DNA of 64,000 bases from contig QJOU01000013.1 of NCBI GenBank assembly GCA_003265685.1, forward strand, positions 1 through 64,000. The letters run 5' to 3'. Shown here in pieces: positions 1 through 8,733 of this stretch. A model generated the notes under the pieces. That model did no database searches. It worked only from the letters and a program-made list of their open reading frames with translations, and was not told the origin of the DNA. This DNA is from Piscinibacter caeni. Lineage in GTDB: Bacteria > Pseudomonadota > Gammaproteobacteria > Burkholderiales > Burkholderiaceae_C. The position numbers and the translations under genes were made by a program. Every line of letters begins with the position of its first letter. The first letter of the stretch is position 1.

Positions 1-560
1 GGCACCGAAAACAAGGGGACCCCATGACGGGGATTCGGGACCAGCTTGGAGCGCGCCTCTCCGTCGTAGCATTACCTGCTGCGGTCATCGGAACCGGCAG
101 TGAGCACGAGTGTGTCGTTGGGCGCAGGTATTCGGTTGGTCCTGGAGTCGACCTGGTATTCGCTGGGACGTCTGAGCTGTCACACGCCAGAGAACAGGCG
201 CTTGTGTTCGCTGTGTCGATGACTGTCCTGCACGAAACCACAGATCAGCTGGGACGCTGAGCGCAGAAGCGAACTTGCAACAGAAGCTGGCCGCTCGGTG
301 GCGCACGCCGAAAGCTCAGCGCCTCGGCTTTCTGGCGCCGGCGCTCGGCTTCGAGGTGTTCGAGCGCGCCTATCCAAAGGCTACCCGGCTCCGCGATGTG
401 AAACGGCAGGTTGACCCATCGAGCCGGTTCACATCGAGCTCTGGAGGAAGTACCTCTAGCTCTTGCCCACGCGGTAGAACTATCCGAGCTCAACGGCAGC
501 TCAGAACGCCCCCGGCCGATGTCGAGCAGGTCACACCGCCAGGACCGAACATGAGTCCGC
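1..560. other. No supported gene
   Basis: I see no reading frame here with a recognisable protein, ribosome binding site or repeat. The short open frames have compositions typical of random high-GC sequence. The stretch leads into the transporter fragment that begins near position 561. Confidence 0.4.
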
Positions 561-845
561 GGCCACCCTCGAGCCTTCCAGTTGCACGTCGTTGCGCGTA
601 CCGCAGCGAAGGGCGGCATCAAGCGGCCGGAAGTGTTGCGTGCAATCGAGGACTTCCAGGCGCACATGCAGGCTGACCCTGCGCTAGGCGGCGTGAAGGC
701 ACTGCCTGCGTTAGTGCGCTCGGTGAACCGGCTGACTCACAGCGACGATCCTCGCTGGATGCAGATCCCTGACAACGCCAACGAGGTTGGGGGACTGATG
801 TTCACCTATATGGCATCCAGCCCGATTCCCGGAGCGTTGAAGGAG
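561..845 (+). pseudogene. RND/MMPL transporter fragment
   Basis: This frame encodes about 95 residues that read like the middle of a large RND-superfamily exporter (MMPL type). Key stretches are VARTAAKGGIKRPEVL, a loop with DDPRWMQIP, and GGLMFTYMASSP. No start codon with a ribosome binding site precedes it, and the frame is lost near position 845. The sequence fits just downstream of the point where the minus-strand transporter gene at 6620-7984 stops, so the two may be halves of one former gene separated by an inversion. Alternatively it is a relic of a second paralogue. It is not expected to be functional. Confidence 0.6.
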
Positions 846-1039
846 TTCTCGAACATCTGCCGCAGATCCGCGGTGTGCTCGAAGGACTCCGCGAAGACAT
901 GCGCGACATCAAGGAGCGGATATCGGCCCTCGAGGGTGGCTTCGGCACGCTGGCGGTAGCAATCGCCAGCCAGAGCGCGCGCATGGACCGCATCGACTCC
1001 CGGCTCGAGCGCCTGGAGCACCCGGACGCAGTGCTATGA
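845..1039 (+). pseudogene. C-terminal fragment of a small coiled-coil protein
   Basis: Starting exactly where the transporter frame is lost, this frame encodes about 64 residues with heptad-like spacing: VLEHLPQIRGVLEG, MRDIKERISALEGG, then RMDRIDSRLERLEH before a TGA stop. Such heptads are typical of short coiled-coil proteins found in proteobacterial accessory regions. No start codon of its own is visible, so it is probably the C-terminal end of a gene joined to the transporter fragment by a rearrangement. No function can be assigned. Confidence 0.4.
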
Positions 1040-1287
1040 AACTGCAACGAGGGCAACGGTTGCAGTCACGGTACTCGTTATCTTGAAGCGGCAATGCGAT
1101 CACCGCCTCGTATCTTAGGCCAGGAGGCGCGGGGAGAAAGGAAGGGACGGCATGGATGCGAGGTGATGTTCTGGGACGCCGCTCTACAGGGTGTGCGAGA
1201 GGGCGGCCGAGTGTCACCGGAGGCTCGATGGTCCGCATCCACCCTTAGAGGGATTCCGTGCGGCGGATGCCACACGCCCGTGCCCGT

Positions 1288-1665
1288 TCAGGAGCTCGAT
1301 CTTCCTCGGTGGGCGACGAACCACCAGGTCACGGCGCCCGGCAGCGCGCACATGAGGTCAATGGCAACAACGGCCAAAACAGTCAATGCGGCATCTCGCG
1401 TACCGAAGGAGCCGGGGTCTGCCAGGAACGTCCCGCCGCCTGCGCTGATAGCCACTGCGAACATGGAGGCGGCCAACAGGGACCGACGTAGGCTTCGCAT
1501 GCCAAGCGCTAGAAGCGACAGACCGCAGACGGCAGAGAGCACCGCAAGGGTGACATAGATGATGGGGAAGCCGACCAGCATTAGGCCGAAGGCGCGAATC
1601 GGCGCATCGTCGAACGTCCCTTCGATGATCGCCGGCTCCTGGGCCGCCTCGTAGAAGCCCAGCAA
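1288..1665 (-). CDS. Hypothetical integral membrane protein
   Basis: This 125-residue frame has three or four hydrophobic segments: around residues 28-53 (MLVGFPIIYVTLAVLSAV region), 63-76 (LLAASMFAVAISAGGG), and 92-118 (LTVLAVVAIDLMCALPGAVTWWF). It ends in a short polar tail. Only a TTG start with no convincing ribosome binding site is available. The same frame stays open upstream for about 30 codons with another hydrophobic stretch, so the true start is uncertain and the gene may be 5'-truncated. I do not recognise the family. It stands alone, downstream of and in the same orientation as the CoA-transferase gene. Confidence 0.42.
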   Translation of the reverse strand: MLGFYEAAQEPAIIEGTFDDAPIRAFGLMLVGFPIIYVTLAVLSAVCGLSLLALGMRSLRRSLLAASMFAVAISAGGGTFLADPGSFGTRDAALTVLAVVAIDLMCALPGAVTWWFVAHRGRSSS

Positions 1666-1920
1666 GTAGAGCGGAGCTAACGCAGCCAGGGCGCAACGAG
1701 GCTTGCTGAGACCAGCTTCGGAGTCGGCTGAATGGACGACACGCTAACGTGCGGTCTAACGTTTGACATGAGAGGCGGCGCAAGGGCGCAGCCCTCGAGC
1801 GACGATCCGTCGAAGCAAGGCTCGGCTTGATCTTCACGTGACGCATGTACTTGCCCGTACCCTCCGTTGAGTCTCGGGCCCTGGGCTGCGGCACATCGCC
1901 ATGTCGCCCTGAACCAAACC

Positions 1921-3255
1921 TCAGAAGTAACCACTCGGGATCAGCCTGTTTTCATAGGCCTCGCGCTCGAGTGCCTCCCGGAAGTCGGGATGAGCGATGG
2001 AAATCAGCGCCCTCGCTCGCTCGGCGACCGACCTGCCCTTCAGGTTCACCATGCCGTATTCGGTGGCTACATACATCATGTCCGTTCGCGGTGTGGTCAC
2101 GATGTTGCATTGGGTCAGACTCGGGACGATTCGGCTGCGCCGTTCTCCACGCTTGTCGTAGGTCGAGGCGAGGCAGATGAATGACTTGCCACCCTTCGAT
2201 GCATAGGCCCCGCGCACGAATTGCAACTGCCCGCCCGTTCCGCTGATGTGCCGATGGCCGTCGGATTCGGAAGCCGCCTGGCCCTGCAAATCGATCTGCG
2301 TGGTGTTGTTGATCGCTAACACGCGATCGTTCTGCATGATGATGTGAGGCAGGTTCGTGTAGTCGACCGGGCAGAAATGAAAGTCCGCATTGCGGTCGAT
2401 CGTGTCATACAGGTGGCGCGAGCCGAGCGCAAACGTGCAGGCGATCTTGCCGGGATTGAGCTGCTTGCGTGCGCCGGTGATGCGCCCGTCTCGGTAGAGA
2501 TCGATGATCCCGTCGGTCAGCATCTCGGTGTGGATGCCCAGGTCCTTCACGGGACTTTCGCGCAGCAGGCTGCAGACGGCGTTGGGCATGCCGCCGATCC
2601 CGATCTGAAGGCAGGAACCGTCCTCGATCTCGCTGATAATCAGACGTGCGACCGCCCGGTCCACGTCCGTCGGTGGCGGATTGGGCAATTCCGCCGCAGG
2701 TGCATCGTCACCTCGGATGATGTAATCCACCTCGCTGATGTGTACTCCGGTCTGTTCGCCCATCACGTGCGGTAGCCCTGACGATTCCTCCACGATCACC
2801 ATGCGCGCGCGCTCGATCAACGCACGATGCCAAAAGCTGGCCGCGCTCAGGTTGAAGTAACCGTCCGCGTCCATGGGACAGGTCTTGAGAATGACGATGT
2901 CTACCGGGTCAATGAAGCGCCGGTAGTAGTCCGGAATCTCGCCGAGGTTGACCGGCAGGTAATTGGCGATCCCGGCGTCGTGCTTCCTGCGGTCATAGCC
3001 GGAGAAATGCAGGTTGATCCAGACGAAATGATCGCCGGTCGGGTCTGCCTCCAGTACGGCGCGAGGTCGCATGGTCAGACATGCGCGTATCTTGACGCTG
3101 CGCAATTCCTCCATTCGCTGGGCGAGCTCGGCGTCGAAGACATCGGGCTGACAGAGCGAGGCTCCATAGTCGAGCCACATGCCCGATGTGACCAGGCCGG
3201 CTGCCTCCTTCGGCGTGATCCTGCGCGCGCCCACCGCTGCGATCCTTTGTGCCAT
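1921..3255 (-). CDS. Acetyl-CoA hydrolase/transferase family CoA-transferase
   Basis: The 444-residue protein belongs to the acetyl-CoA hydrolase/transferase family (4-hydroxybutyrate or butyrate:acetate CoA-transferase type), which moves CoA between carboxylic acids through a glutamyl-CoA thioester. The conserved block ATEYGMVNLKGRS carries the expected catalytic glutamate. A second family block is IGIGGMPNAV near residues 225-235. The ATG at 3255 follows the ribosome binding site GGGGGAAGGAAC. The open frame continues upstream, but that extension has no homology and overlaps an IS relic. The probable role is activation of an organic acid released by the monooxygenase/esterase steps for beta-oxidation. 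The exact substrate cannot be read from sequence. Confidence 0.88.
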   Translation of the reverse strand: MAQRIAAVGARRITPKEAAGLVTSGMWLDYGASLCQPDVFDAELAQRMEELRSVKIRACLTMRPRAVLEADPTGDHFVWINLHFSGYDRRKHDAGIANYLPVNLGEIPDYYRRFIDPVDIVILKTCPMDADGYFNLSAASFWHRALIERARMVIVEESSGLPHVMGEQTGVHISEVDYIIRGDDAPAAELPNPPPTDVDRAVARLIISEIEDGSCLQIGIGGMPNAVCSLLRESPVKDLGIHTEMLTDGIIDLYRDGRITGARKQLNPGKIACTFALGSRHLYDTIDRNADFHFCPVDYTNLPHIIMQNDRVLAINNTTQIDLQGQAASESDGHRHISGTGGQLQFVRGAYASKGGKSFICLASTYDKRGERRSRIVPSLTQCNIVTTPRTDMMYVATEYGMVNLKGRSVAERARALISIAHPDFREALEREAYENRLIPSGYF

Positions 3256-3452
3256 GTTCCTTCCCCCCGGTGATTCAACTGACAGCCTACAAGGTTGAAC
3301 TGCGTGATCGGTGTAGCCAAAGCGAAAGTGTGCATAGCCTAATTCCCACCTGAATGAATCGGCCGACATTGAGCTGAGCGGACGCCGGTGGAGGTCCGCC
3401 CAAGCGAAGGGGTAAAGGAAGGTCTGACAAACCCAGAGCTGATCCGCATTGC

Positions 3453-3960
3453 GTGATCGAGACCAGACGAAGACGGGTCGCCCCGCCGTTAAGCCTCGAG
3501 ACGTTGCTGCGCATCCACTGCGTGCAACAGTGGTCCGGGCTGAACGATCCGGCGATGGAAGAGGCGCTGCACGACGTTTCGCTGTACCGGGAGTCGCCAA
3601 GCTCGACTCGAACTCGGCGCGAATGCTGCCCTTCTTCCCTTTGCCGCGCTCGGTTACTAAGTCCGCTTCGATGAAGGGATTGAGCCGTCGGCGCAGGTCC
3701 GGTCGAATCGCCACGTGCCACTTCGGGGCCACCAGTCCCGGGGCTGCATCAAGGCCTGAAGTCTGCCTTCATGCCGAAGTACCAGTTCTTGCCCTTCTCC
3801 GTCTGCCTCACCTCAGGGTCGTGCCCTCCGTCGGCGTTCTTTGTCGAACTTGGCGCGGAGATCAGCGTGGTGTCCCACCGCCGTGCCGGTGCGCAGCAGC
3901 AGACCATTGGCCTACCGCATGTCATTGACCAAGCGCAGCATGTCAGGCGCGAGGGTCATG
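3453..3960. mobile_element. Decayed IS5-family transposase, internally inverted
   Basis: Two pieces of an IS5-type transposase lie head to head. On the plus strand, 3453-3590 encodes the N-terminal signature (ETLLRIHCVQQWSGL, NDPAMEEALHDV). On the minus strand, 3960-3600 encodes the rest in order: [10 protein letters not shown], then after a frameshift [17 protein letters not shown], then [10 protein letters not shown], a gap, then KWHVAIRPDLRR and GSIRAEFE. Stops and frameshifts show it is dead. It separates the BVMO gene from the CoA-transferase gene. I did not identify terminal inverted repeats. Confidence 0.75.
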
Positions 3961-3974
3961 TCTTACGACCTTCC

Positions 3975-5654
3975 TCAGTTAGGACTATTAAGTGCCGCTC
4001 CTTGAGTCTGTCTGAGATCACGGTCGAACTGGAATCCACGATAGCCGTCCTCCACGATCTCCTCGCAGTATCGTCGATAAGGGCCCATTCCGCCGGCATA
4101 CGGAGTGAATCTCGACGATTTGCCGGTCACATTTTTCCCTGTGTACCATGAGTCGGTGAGCGGGTAAAGCGTCGAATTGGCGATCTCGTCGACCATATCG
4201 GTCCAACTGCACTCTGCTTCGACGTCGGGTTCAATGGTTTGCTTTCCATCCCGTTCCATCGACGCAATACAATCGGCAATCCATTCCACGTGCTGCTCAA
4301 TCGACACGATCATGTTGACGAGTACGCACGGGCTACCCGGTCCAGTGATCGTAAAGAGATTCGGGAATCCCTCCATCATCAGACCCAGATAACTCTGCGG
4401 CCACCCCTGCCACTTACGCCGCAACGATCTTCCATTGCGCCCGCATATGTCCATCCTCAGAAGAGGTCCGGTGATCGCGTCATATCCCGTGGCGAAGACC
4501 AATACGTCAAGATCGTAGTCTTTGTTGAGCGTCCTTACGCCAGTGGTCGTGATAGATTCGATCGGTGATGTGCGCACGTCGACCAAGCTAACATTGTCCT
4601 GATTGAAGATCTGATAATAACCAGCATCAACACACAAACGCTTTGTCCCGAGTGGGTATCCCCGCGGCACAAGCAACTCGGCGGTCTCCGGGTCCTTCAC
4701 TGTCTCACGAATTTTGCGTTCGACGAACTCAGCAGCTGTCCTGTTCGATTTTATGTCGAGCAACAGATCGCTGTAGCTGAGGACAAAGCAGAAGCCGGCG
4801 CCATTCCATGCGGCTTCAAAGTTTCGCTCGCGCGAGCGGTCCGTATCCTCAATGGCTTTCTTTTCGTTCCCGACGTAGGGAATGCCAACCTTAGAGTATC
4901 GGCAATGTGCGCGTATGCTGCGATAGTTGGATTTGGCCTCGGCAAGCTCTTCCGGATTGAGGGGGGCATTGCATGACGGCACGCTGTAATTCGGAGTTCT
5001 CTGGAAGATCGTCAGGTGCCCGACGGATTGCGCAATCGCTGAGGAGAACTGGATGCCCGTCGAGCCTGTGCCGATAACTCCAACTCGTTTCCCTGTTGGA
5101 TCCACCGGTTCATGCGGCCAGTTCCCGGTGTGATACCAGGAGCCTTTGAATTCGTTGAGTCCCGGAAAGTCCGGCACGATGCCCGCCGATAGGCATCCGA
5201 CCGCTGAAATCAGGAACCGCGCACGTGCGCACGTGCCATCGCTTGAGATAACTTCCCACTGGTTCGATGTTTCATCAAACATCGCCGCAGTGACCGTCAT
5301 GCAAAAGCGGATGTCACGCCGCAGATCGAAGCGATCAGCCACATGCTTGGCGTATTCCAGGATCTCAGGTTGCGCGGCGTAGCGTTCGGTCCAGTTCCAT
5401 TCTTGTTCAAGTTCCGGAGAGAAGGAATACGAGTAGCTCAAACTTTCGATGTCGCATCTGCAACCCGGGTATCGATTCCAATACCATGTGCCACCGACGT
5501 CGTCTCCTCGCTCGTAGACGCACACACGCATTCCGAGTTGACGCAGCCGATAGAGCATGTACATTCCGGCGAAGCCGGCACCGATGACGATGGCATCGTA
5601 CTGGGTGTTTGAGCCGCTCTGAGCGGGTCTTGACTCAATCAAAGCGGTTTCCAC
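3975..5654 (-). CDS. Baeyer-Villiger monooxygenase, flavin-dependent (copy 1)
   Basis: The 559-residue protein inserts oxygen next to a ketone, making an ester or lactone with FAD and NADPH. It shows the FAD Rossmann motif GAGFAG near residues 24-29, the block GGTWYWNRYPGCRCD, the Baeyer-Villiger fingerprint FKGSWYHTGNWP near 168, and the NADPH motif GTGSTG. The GTG start at 5654 is preceded by GAAAGGA. It lies 36 bp downstream of the SnoaL-like gene, probably in one operon. It is closely related to the plus-strand gene at 19461-21113 (about four in five residues identical by eye). The substrate is unknown. The context suggests a ketone derived from an alkane or alicycle. Confidence 0.92.
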   Translation of the reverse strand: METALIESRPAQSGSNTQYDAIVIGAGFAGMYMLYRLRQLGMRVCVYERGDDVGGTWYWNRYPGCRCDIESLSYSYSFSPELEQEWNWTERYAAQPEILEYAKHVADRFDLRRDIRFCMTVTAAMFDETSNQWEVISSDGTCARARFLISAVGCLSAGIVPDFPGLNEFKGSWYHTGNWPHEPVDPTGKRVGVIGTGSTGIQFSSAIAQSVGHLTIFQRTPNYSVPSCNAPLNPEELAEAKSNYRSIRAHCRYSKVGIPYVGNEKKAIEDTDRSRERNFEAAWNGAGFCFVLSYSDLLLDIKSNRTAAEFVERKIRETVKDPETAELLVPRGYPLGTKRLCVDAGYYQIFNQDNVSLVDVRTSPIESITTTGVRTLNKDYDLDVLVFATGYDAITGPLLRMDICGRNGRSLRRKWQGWPQSYLGLMMEGFPNLFTITGPGSPCVLVNMIVSIEQHVEWIADCIASMERDGKQTIEPDVEAECSWTDMVDEIANSTLYPLTDSWYTGKNVTGKSSRFTPYAGGMGPYRRYCEEIVEDGYRGFQFDRDLRQTQGAALNSPN

Positions 5655-5690
5655 TTGCGATCCTTTCGAGATGCGTGCGCGGTGTGTTGC

Positions 5691-6176
5691 TTAGTTCTTT
5701 GGGAACTTCGACTCCTTTGTGAGTCCCCAGCCCTGCAACAGTCCCGTTACATAATGGGTCTCTACCATACGGCGACTGATGGCCCATCGCCCGGCCCGAC
5801 GTTGGAATTCGTCCAGATACGTTGCCGCCAAGATGATAGGTCGTCCGCTTGCCTCGGTCCCGTGCATGTTCACTTCGGAAATGCCTGTGGCGCGGTCGCC
5901 ATCGACTTTCAGAAGTAGATTGGTTGTGAAATGCCAGGTTTCAGGTATGGCAACAACAACTTGGTCGTACACGCGGCGGATTTCGTCCGCACCGCGGAAG
6001 TCTCCGAATAGGCCAGGCATCAAGTATTCGGCGTCTTCATGGAAGACCGATAGCAGAAGATTGACATCATGTCGGTCCCATCCAAGTGCGTATCCGGATA
6101 CGAGATCCCGAATTGCGTCTTTCGACTCCAACACATCGAGCCTTTGCTCGGCGGTGAGTTCGCCAAACTTGGTCAT
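5691..6176 (-). CDS. SnoaL-like / NTF2-fold protein
   Basis: This 161-residue protein has the SnoaL_4 pattern: an N-terminal helix (EQRLDVLESKDAIRDLVSGYALGWDRHD), then LLLSVFHEDAEYLMPG and, in the last third, ILAATYLDEFQRRAGRWAISRR. Members are small alpha+beta barrel proteins that often act as hydratases, isomerases or accessory proteins in steroid, terpenoid and aromatic catabolism. The ATG at 6176 follows GAGGTGG. It is the first gene of a probable operon with the monooxygenase 36 bp downstream, and the 17-bp candidate operator at 6345-6361 lies upstream. The precise reaction cannot be assigned. Confidence 0.85.
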   Translation of the reverse strand: MTKFGELTAEQRLDVLESKDAIRDLVSGYALGWDRHDVNLLLSVFHEDAEYLMPGLFGDFRGADEIRRVYDQVVVAIPETWHFTTNLLLKVDGDRATGISEVNMHGTEASGRPIILAATYLDEFQRRAGRWAISRRMVETHYVTGLLQGWGLTKESKFPKN

Positions 6177-6619
6177 TTAGTCCACCTCGTGTTTTTGGTT
6201 ACATTAATCCGCGTGGGATAACAAGCCCATTAGCCCAAGCAGTGCGTCACTTCTCGATGCAGCGTCCACCCGTAAACCGCGGACTACGAACGGTATCTTC
6301 CGACCACGTTCCACATAATCATGAAGGACACGCGACATGGGCCGCCCCTCTCTAAGGGGGTGGCTTTGGGGGGAGAGTTGGCGCCACTCGGTCGCATCCG
6401 ATGTAGGGAACTGGAATCGGTCGTTGAGTCCCCGCCTCTGTGGAGCAGAGGACGCCGTGCCCCCTCAATAACATCTCTTCTGGGAGGGGGCGGCGTCGGA
6501 CGGTGCGTACGCTACCTTTGTTCGACGCTCCCCCTCGCGCCAATTAGGCTCCGACGTGCACGCGTGTCTTTGGTATGTCAAACCGTTGAACTGACGTCGC
6601 TCGTCACGCCGACACTCCG
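6177..6619. other. Intergenic region upstream of the SnoaL-BVMO operon
   Basis: I see no gene here. It holds one copy of the 17-bp candidate operator at 6345-6361. A longer GC-rich dyad at 6459-6492 (GCCCCCT...GGGAGGGGGC with AATAACAT between) closely resembles the one at 17500-17532 in the alkB leader. A TTATGT sequence on the minus strand, about 26 bp downstream of the operator, is a possible -10 element. Confidence 0.5.
6345..6361. promoter_or_regulatory. Candidate 17-bp operator, copy 1 (SnoaL-BVMO operon)
   Basis: The plus-strand sequence is CCCCTCTCTAAGGGGGT, an imperfect palindrome about 170 bp upstream of the SnoaL-like gene. Related copies occur at 8092, 10227, 11107 and 17657, each upstream of a minus-strand transcription unit. 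The local AlkS/MalT-type regulator is the obvious candidate binder, by inference only. Confidence 0.5.
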
Positions 6620-7984
6620 CTATTTGAACTCCGATTCGTAACGGAGGAGGTTTGTCCCTTCGACCGGATTGCCGACCGGGATGCGCAACATAAAATACAC
6701 CGAAACCGCAGTAATTAGGACAAAGATGCCGGCCGTGTAGCGTGCCGTCCGTCCATGAGCCAAGCTGGAGAACACCTCCAGCGTGCGCTGCATGCTGCGC
6801 TGAAGCGGTCCGCTCTGACCATCGCTGCCGAGGATGTGAGACAGGTTTGTTGGCTTCGGCAGTAGGCTCAGCAGGATGGGGGTGAGGAAGACGCTGCAGG
6901 GAACGAGGTTCAGGGCCCATAGGCCAGTGAACAGTGCGAAACGCTCCATTGCAGGAATGGGCGCAAGCGCGACAAGCAGAAGCCCGCAAACGTCGGTGAA
7001 GATCCCTAGGGTGCCGGGCGCAACAAGTGAGACGAGCGACAGCTCGGCAGCCTTGCGCTGCTCGTGACCGTCGTGCAGCAGTTCGTAGTAGCGCTCGGTG
7101 GCCTGAACGCAGTGACTGAAGCAGCGCGCGATAAGCATTAGAGGCACAACCATCAGCAGCGGCTCGACCGGTAGTCCGAGCCAGCCGACCAGGCCGAACC
7201 CCCAGACGGCCGACACCGAACTCACGATCAGCGGTCCGACGATGCCCGATAGGTTGCGCATGTGGAGCGCGAGCATCACGAACATGAGCAGCAGCGTAAG
7301 GCCGGAGATCTCAGCGGTGTTTTTGCCGAAGGCATAGATCCAACCTGTCATGACCGGGAAGCCGGCGACGTGAATCTCATGCTGACCGTCCTGCTCCTTC
7401 CTGACGATCTCTTGGATGAAGTTGAACGCCTCGCCGTAGTCGAGCTTGCTCTCGATAAAGGTGGCGTTGATGAGCGTGGCCGTGTGGTCGGAAGACACGA
7501 GAAACGTGGCCGCCGCGGCCGACTCGCCCACCCGGCGACGGATCTCCGCCAAGTCTGCGGCCGACTGCGGCGGCTCTTCGTCCATGATCGGATTCGAGAA
7601 GATCCCGTCCGGTGTAACAATCGTGTACCGGGCCTTGGACGTCGCGATCGAAAGGATCTGATCGTGGTCGACGCCCGGAGCCAGATCGATCTCGCGCGAA
7701 AGGCGCCAGACCTTGTCAAGCGTATCGACCTGGAATACGTCCTTGCCGTCCGTTCGCTTGACCATCAGAGTGACGGTCAATGGACTTCCGAAATTGGGGT
7801 GGTCTTTGAACACTTGGACGAAGGGGTGATCCTTGGGAAAGAGGTCCGAGAAGATTGTTCGGATCTCGACCTTAGCCATGCCGACGGCAAAAAAAGCCGT
7901 GATCAACCCCATGGCAACCAGGATCGGCCACCGGTAGCCCAGCGTGAAGCGGGCCAGCCGGTGCCTAAGATCATTTTTTCCCAT
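6620..7984 (-). CDS. RND/MMPL-superfamily transporter, C-terminally truncated
   Basis: The frame encodes 454 residues of an RND-superfamily exporter of the hydrophobe/MMPL type. It has an N-terminal transmembrane helix (WPILVAMGLITAFFAVGMA), a large periplasmic domain with TIFSDLFPKDHPFVQVFKDH, then a bundle of membrane helices from about residue 225 to the end. Full members are roughly twice as long, so the second half is missing: the protein stops at NLLRYESEFK. The best start is the ATG at 7984, and a GTG 12 codons upstream is also possible. A matching continuation lies on the plus strand at 561-845. It may have exported or imported hydrophobic substrates of the pathway, but is probably non-functional now. 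Confidence 0.75.
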   Translation of the reverse strand: MGKNDLRHRLARFTLGYRWPILVAMGLITAFFAVGMAKVEIRTIFSDLFPKDHPFVQVFKDHPNFGSPLTVTLMVKRTDGKDVFQVDTLDKVWRLSREIDLAPGVDHDQILSIATSKARYTIVTPDGIFSNPIMDEEPPQSAADLAEIRRRVGESAAAATFLVSSDHTATLINATFIESKLDYGEAFNFIQEIVRKEQDGQHEIHVAGFPVMTGWIYAFGKNTAEISGLTLLLMFVMLALHMRNLSGIVGPLIVSSVSAVWGFGLVGWLGLPVEPLLMVVPLMLIARCFSHCVQATERYYELLHDGHEQRKAAELSLVSLVAPGTLGIFTDVCGLLLVALAPIPAMERFALFTGLWALNLVPCSVFLTPILLSLLPKPTNLSHILGSDGQSGPLQRSMQRTLEVFSSLAHGRTARYTAGIFVLITAVSVYFMLRIPVGNPVEGTNLLRYESEFK

Positions 7985-8733
7985 CAAATCCCCGAAAAGT
8001 TGAGGAACCGCCGACCACACTCTCTGTTCGAGTCACGCTCACGCCGGTTGCGCTGAATGTTTAATGCTTCCACCGAGCCTTTGCTCACGCGCCTCCCCAA
8101 GGTGAGGTTTGGGAGGGGGGTGTCACAGGCAAGGTGTCCGCCCATCCCGTACTTTCAAGTTCCGCTCTTCTCGGCCGGCAACGTCGGCAACGAGGGGCAG
8201 ACCTGCATTCGGCGAACGACGTCAACGCTCGGCTTGATGGTTGGTCGGCGCTACCCGCACAGCGCAGAGAGGACCGCCGAGGCGATCCGCGACAGCCGCT
8301 ACAACACGGGAGGCTTAGGGCGGACGCCGCGAGTACGAGGCAATGGCCAAGTCGCCTCGGTGCGCTCGGATAGCGTTCTTCGCAAGGCCGCGGCCGGCCA
8401 ATCCAGAACCACGTAGACAGGGGGCCCGACCGGGTAGAGCTCGAGCTTGTCTGGCGCATGCGGTCCGCATTGACGCATGCCGTCCGCATTGACAATCAAT
8501 AGCGCGCTGGCACAGGGTATCTGAATCGCCCCTGGCATCGATTCATGCTTTCCGCCAGTTGAGGGCGCTCAGTTGCGTCCATGGACTCGCGCGCGCCTGC
8601 GGTAGCTTCCGATCGTCACGGCGGTCCTAGATCACGCCGCGGTCTCGCAGAAGGATCGACGGACATTGCGCGAGAAGATGCCATGAATCTGCATCTCGGA
8701 GCAGACCGCCGCACGTACAAGGCTCATTCGCGA
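7985..8733. other. Intergenic region with one candidate operator
   Basis: About 750 bp without a supported gene. The only structure I see is the 17-bp operator copy at 8092-8108 and a TAAACAT sequence on the minus strand that could serve as a -10 element for the transporter gene. Several open frames exist, but none has a recognisable domain or ribosome binding site. Confidence 0.45.
8092..8108. promoter_or_regulatory. Candidate 17-bp operator, copy 2 (transporter gene)
   Basis: The plus-strand sequence is CCTCCCCAAGGTGAGGT. It lies about 110 bp upstream of the ATG of the truncated RND transporter and has the same orientation as the other copies. Confidence 0.45.

Noticed and set aside
3256-3732. 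N-terminal extension of the CoA-transferase frame
   Set aside because: It translates IS5 relic and intergenic sequence. A strong ribosome binding site marks the ATG at 3255.
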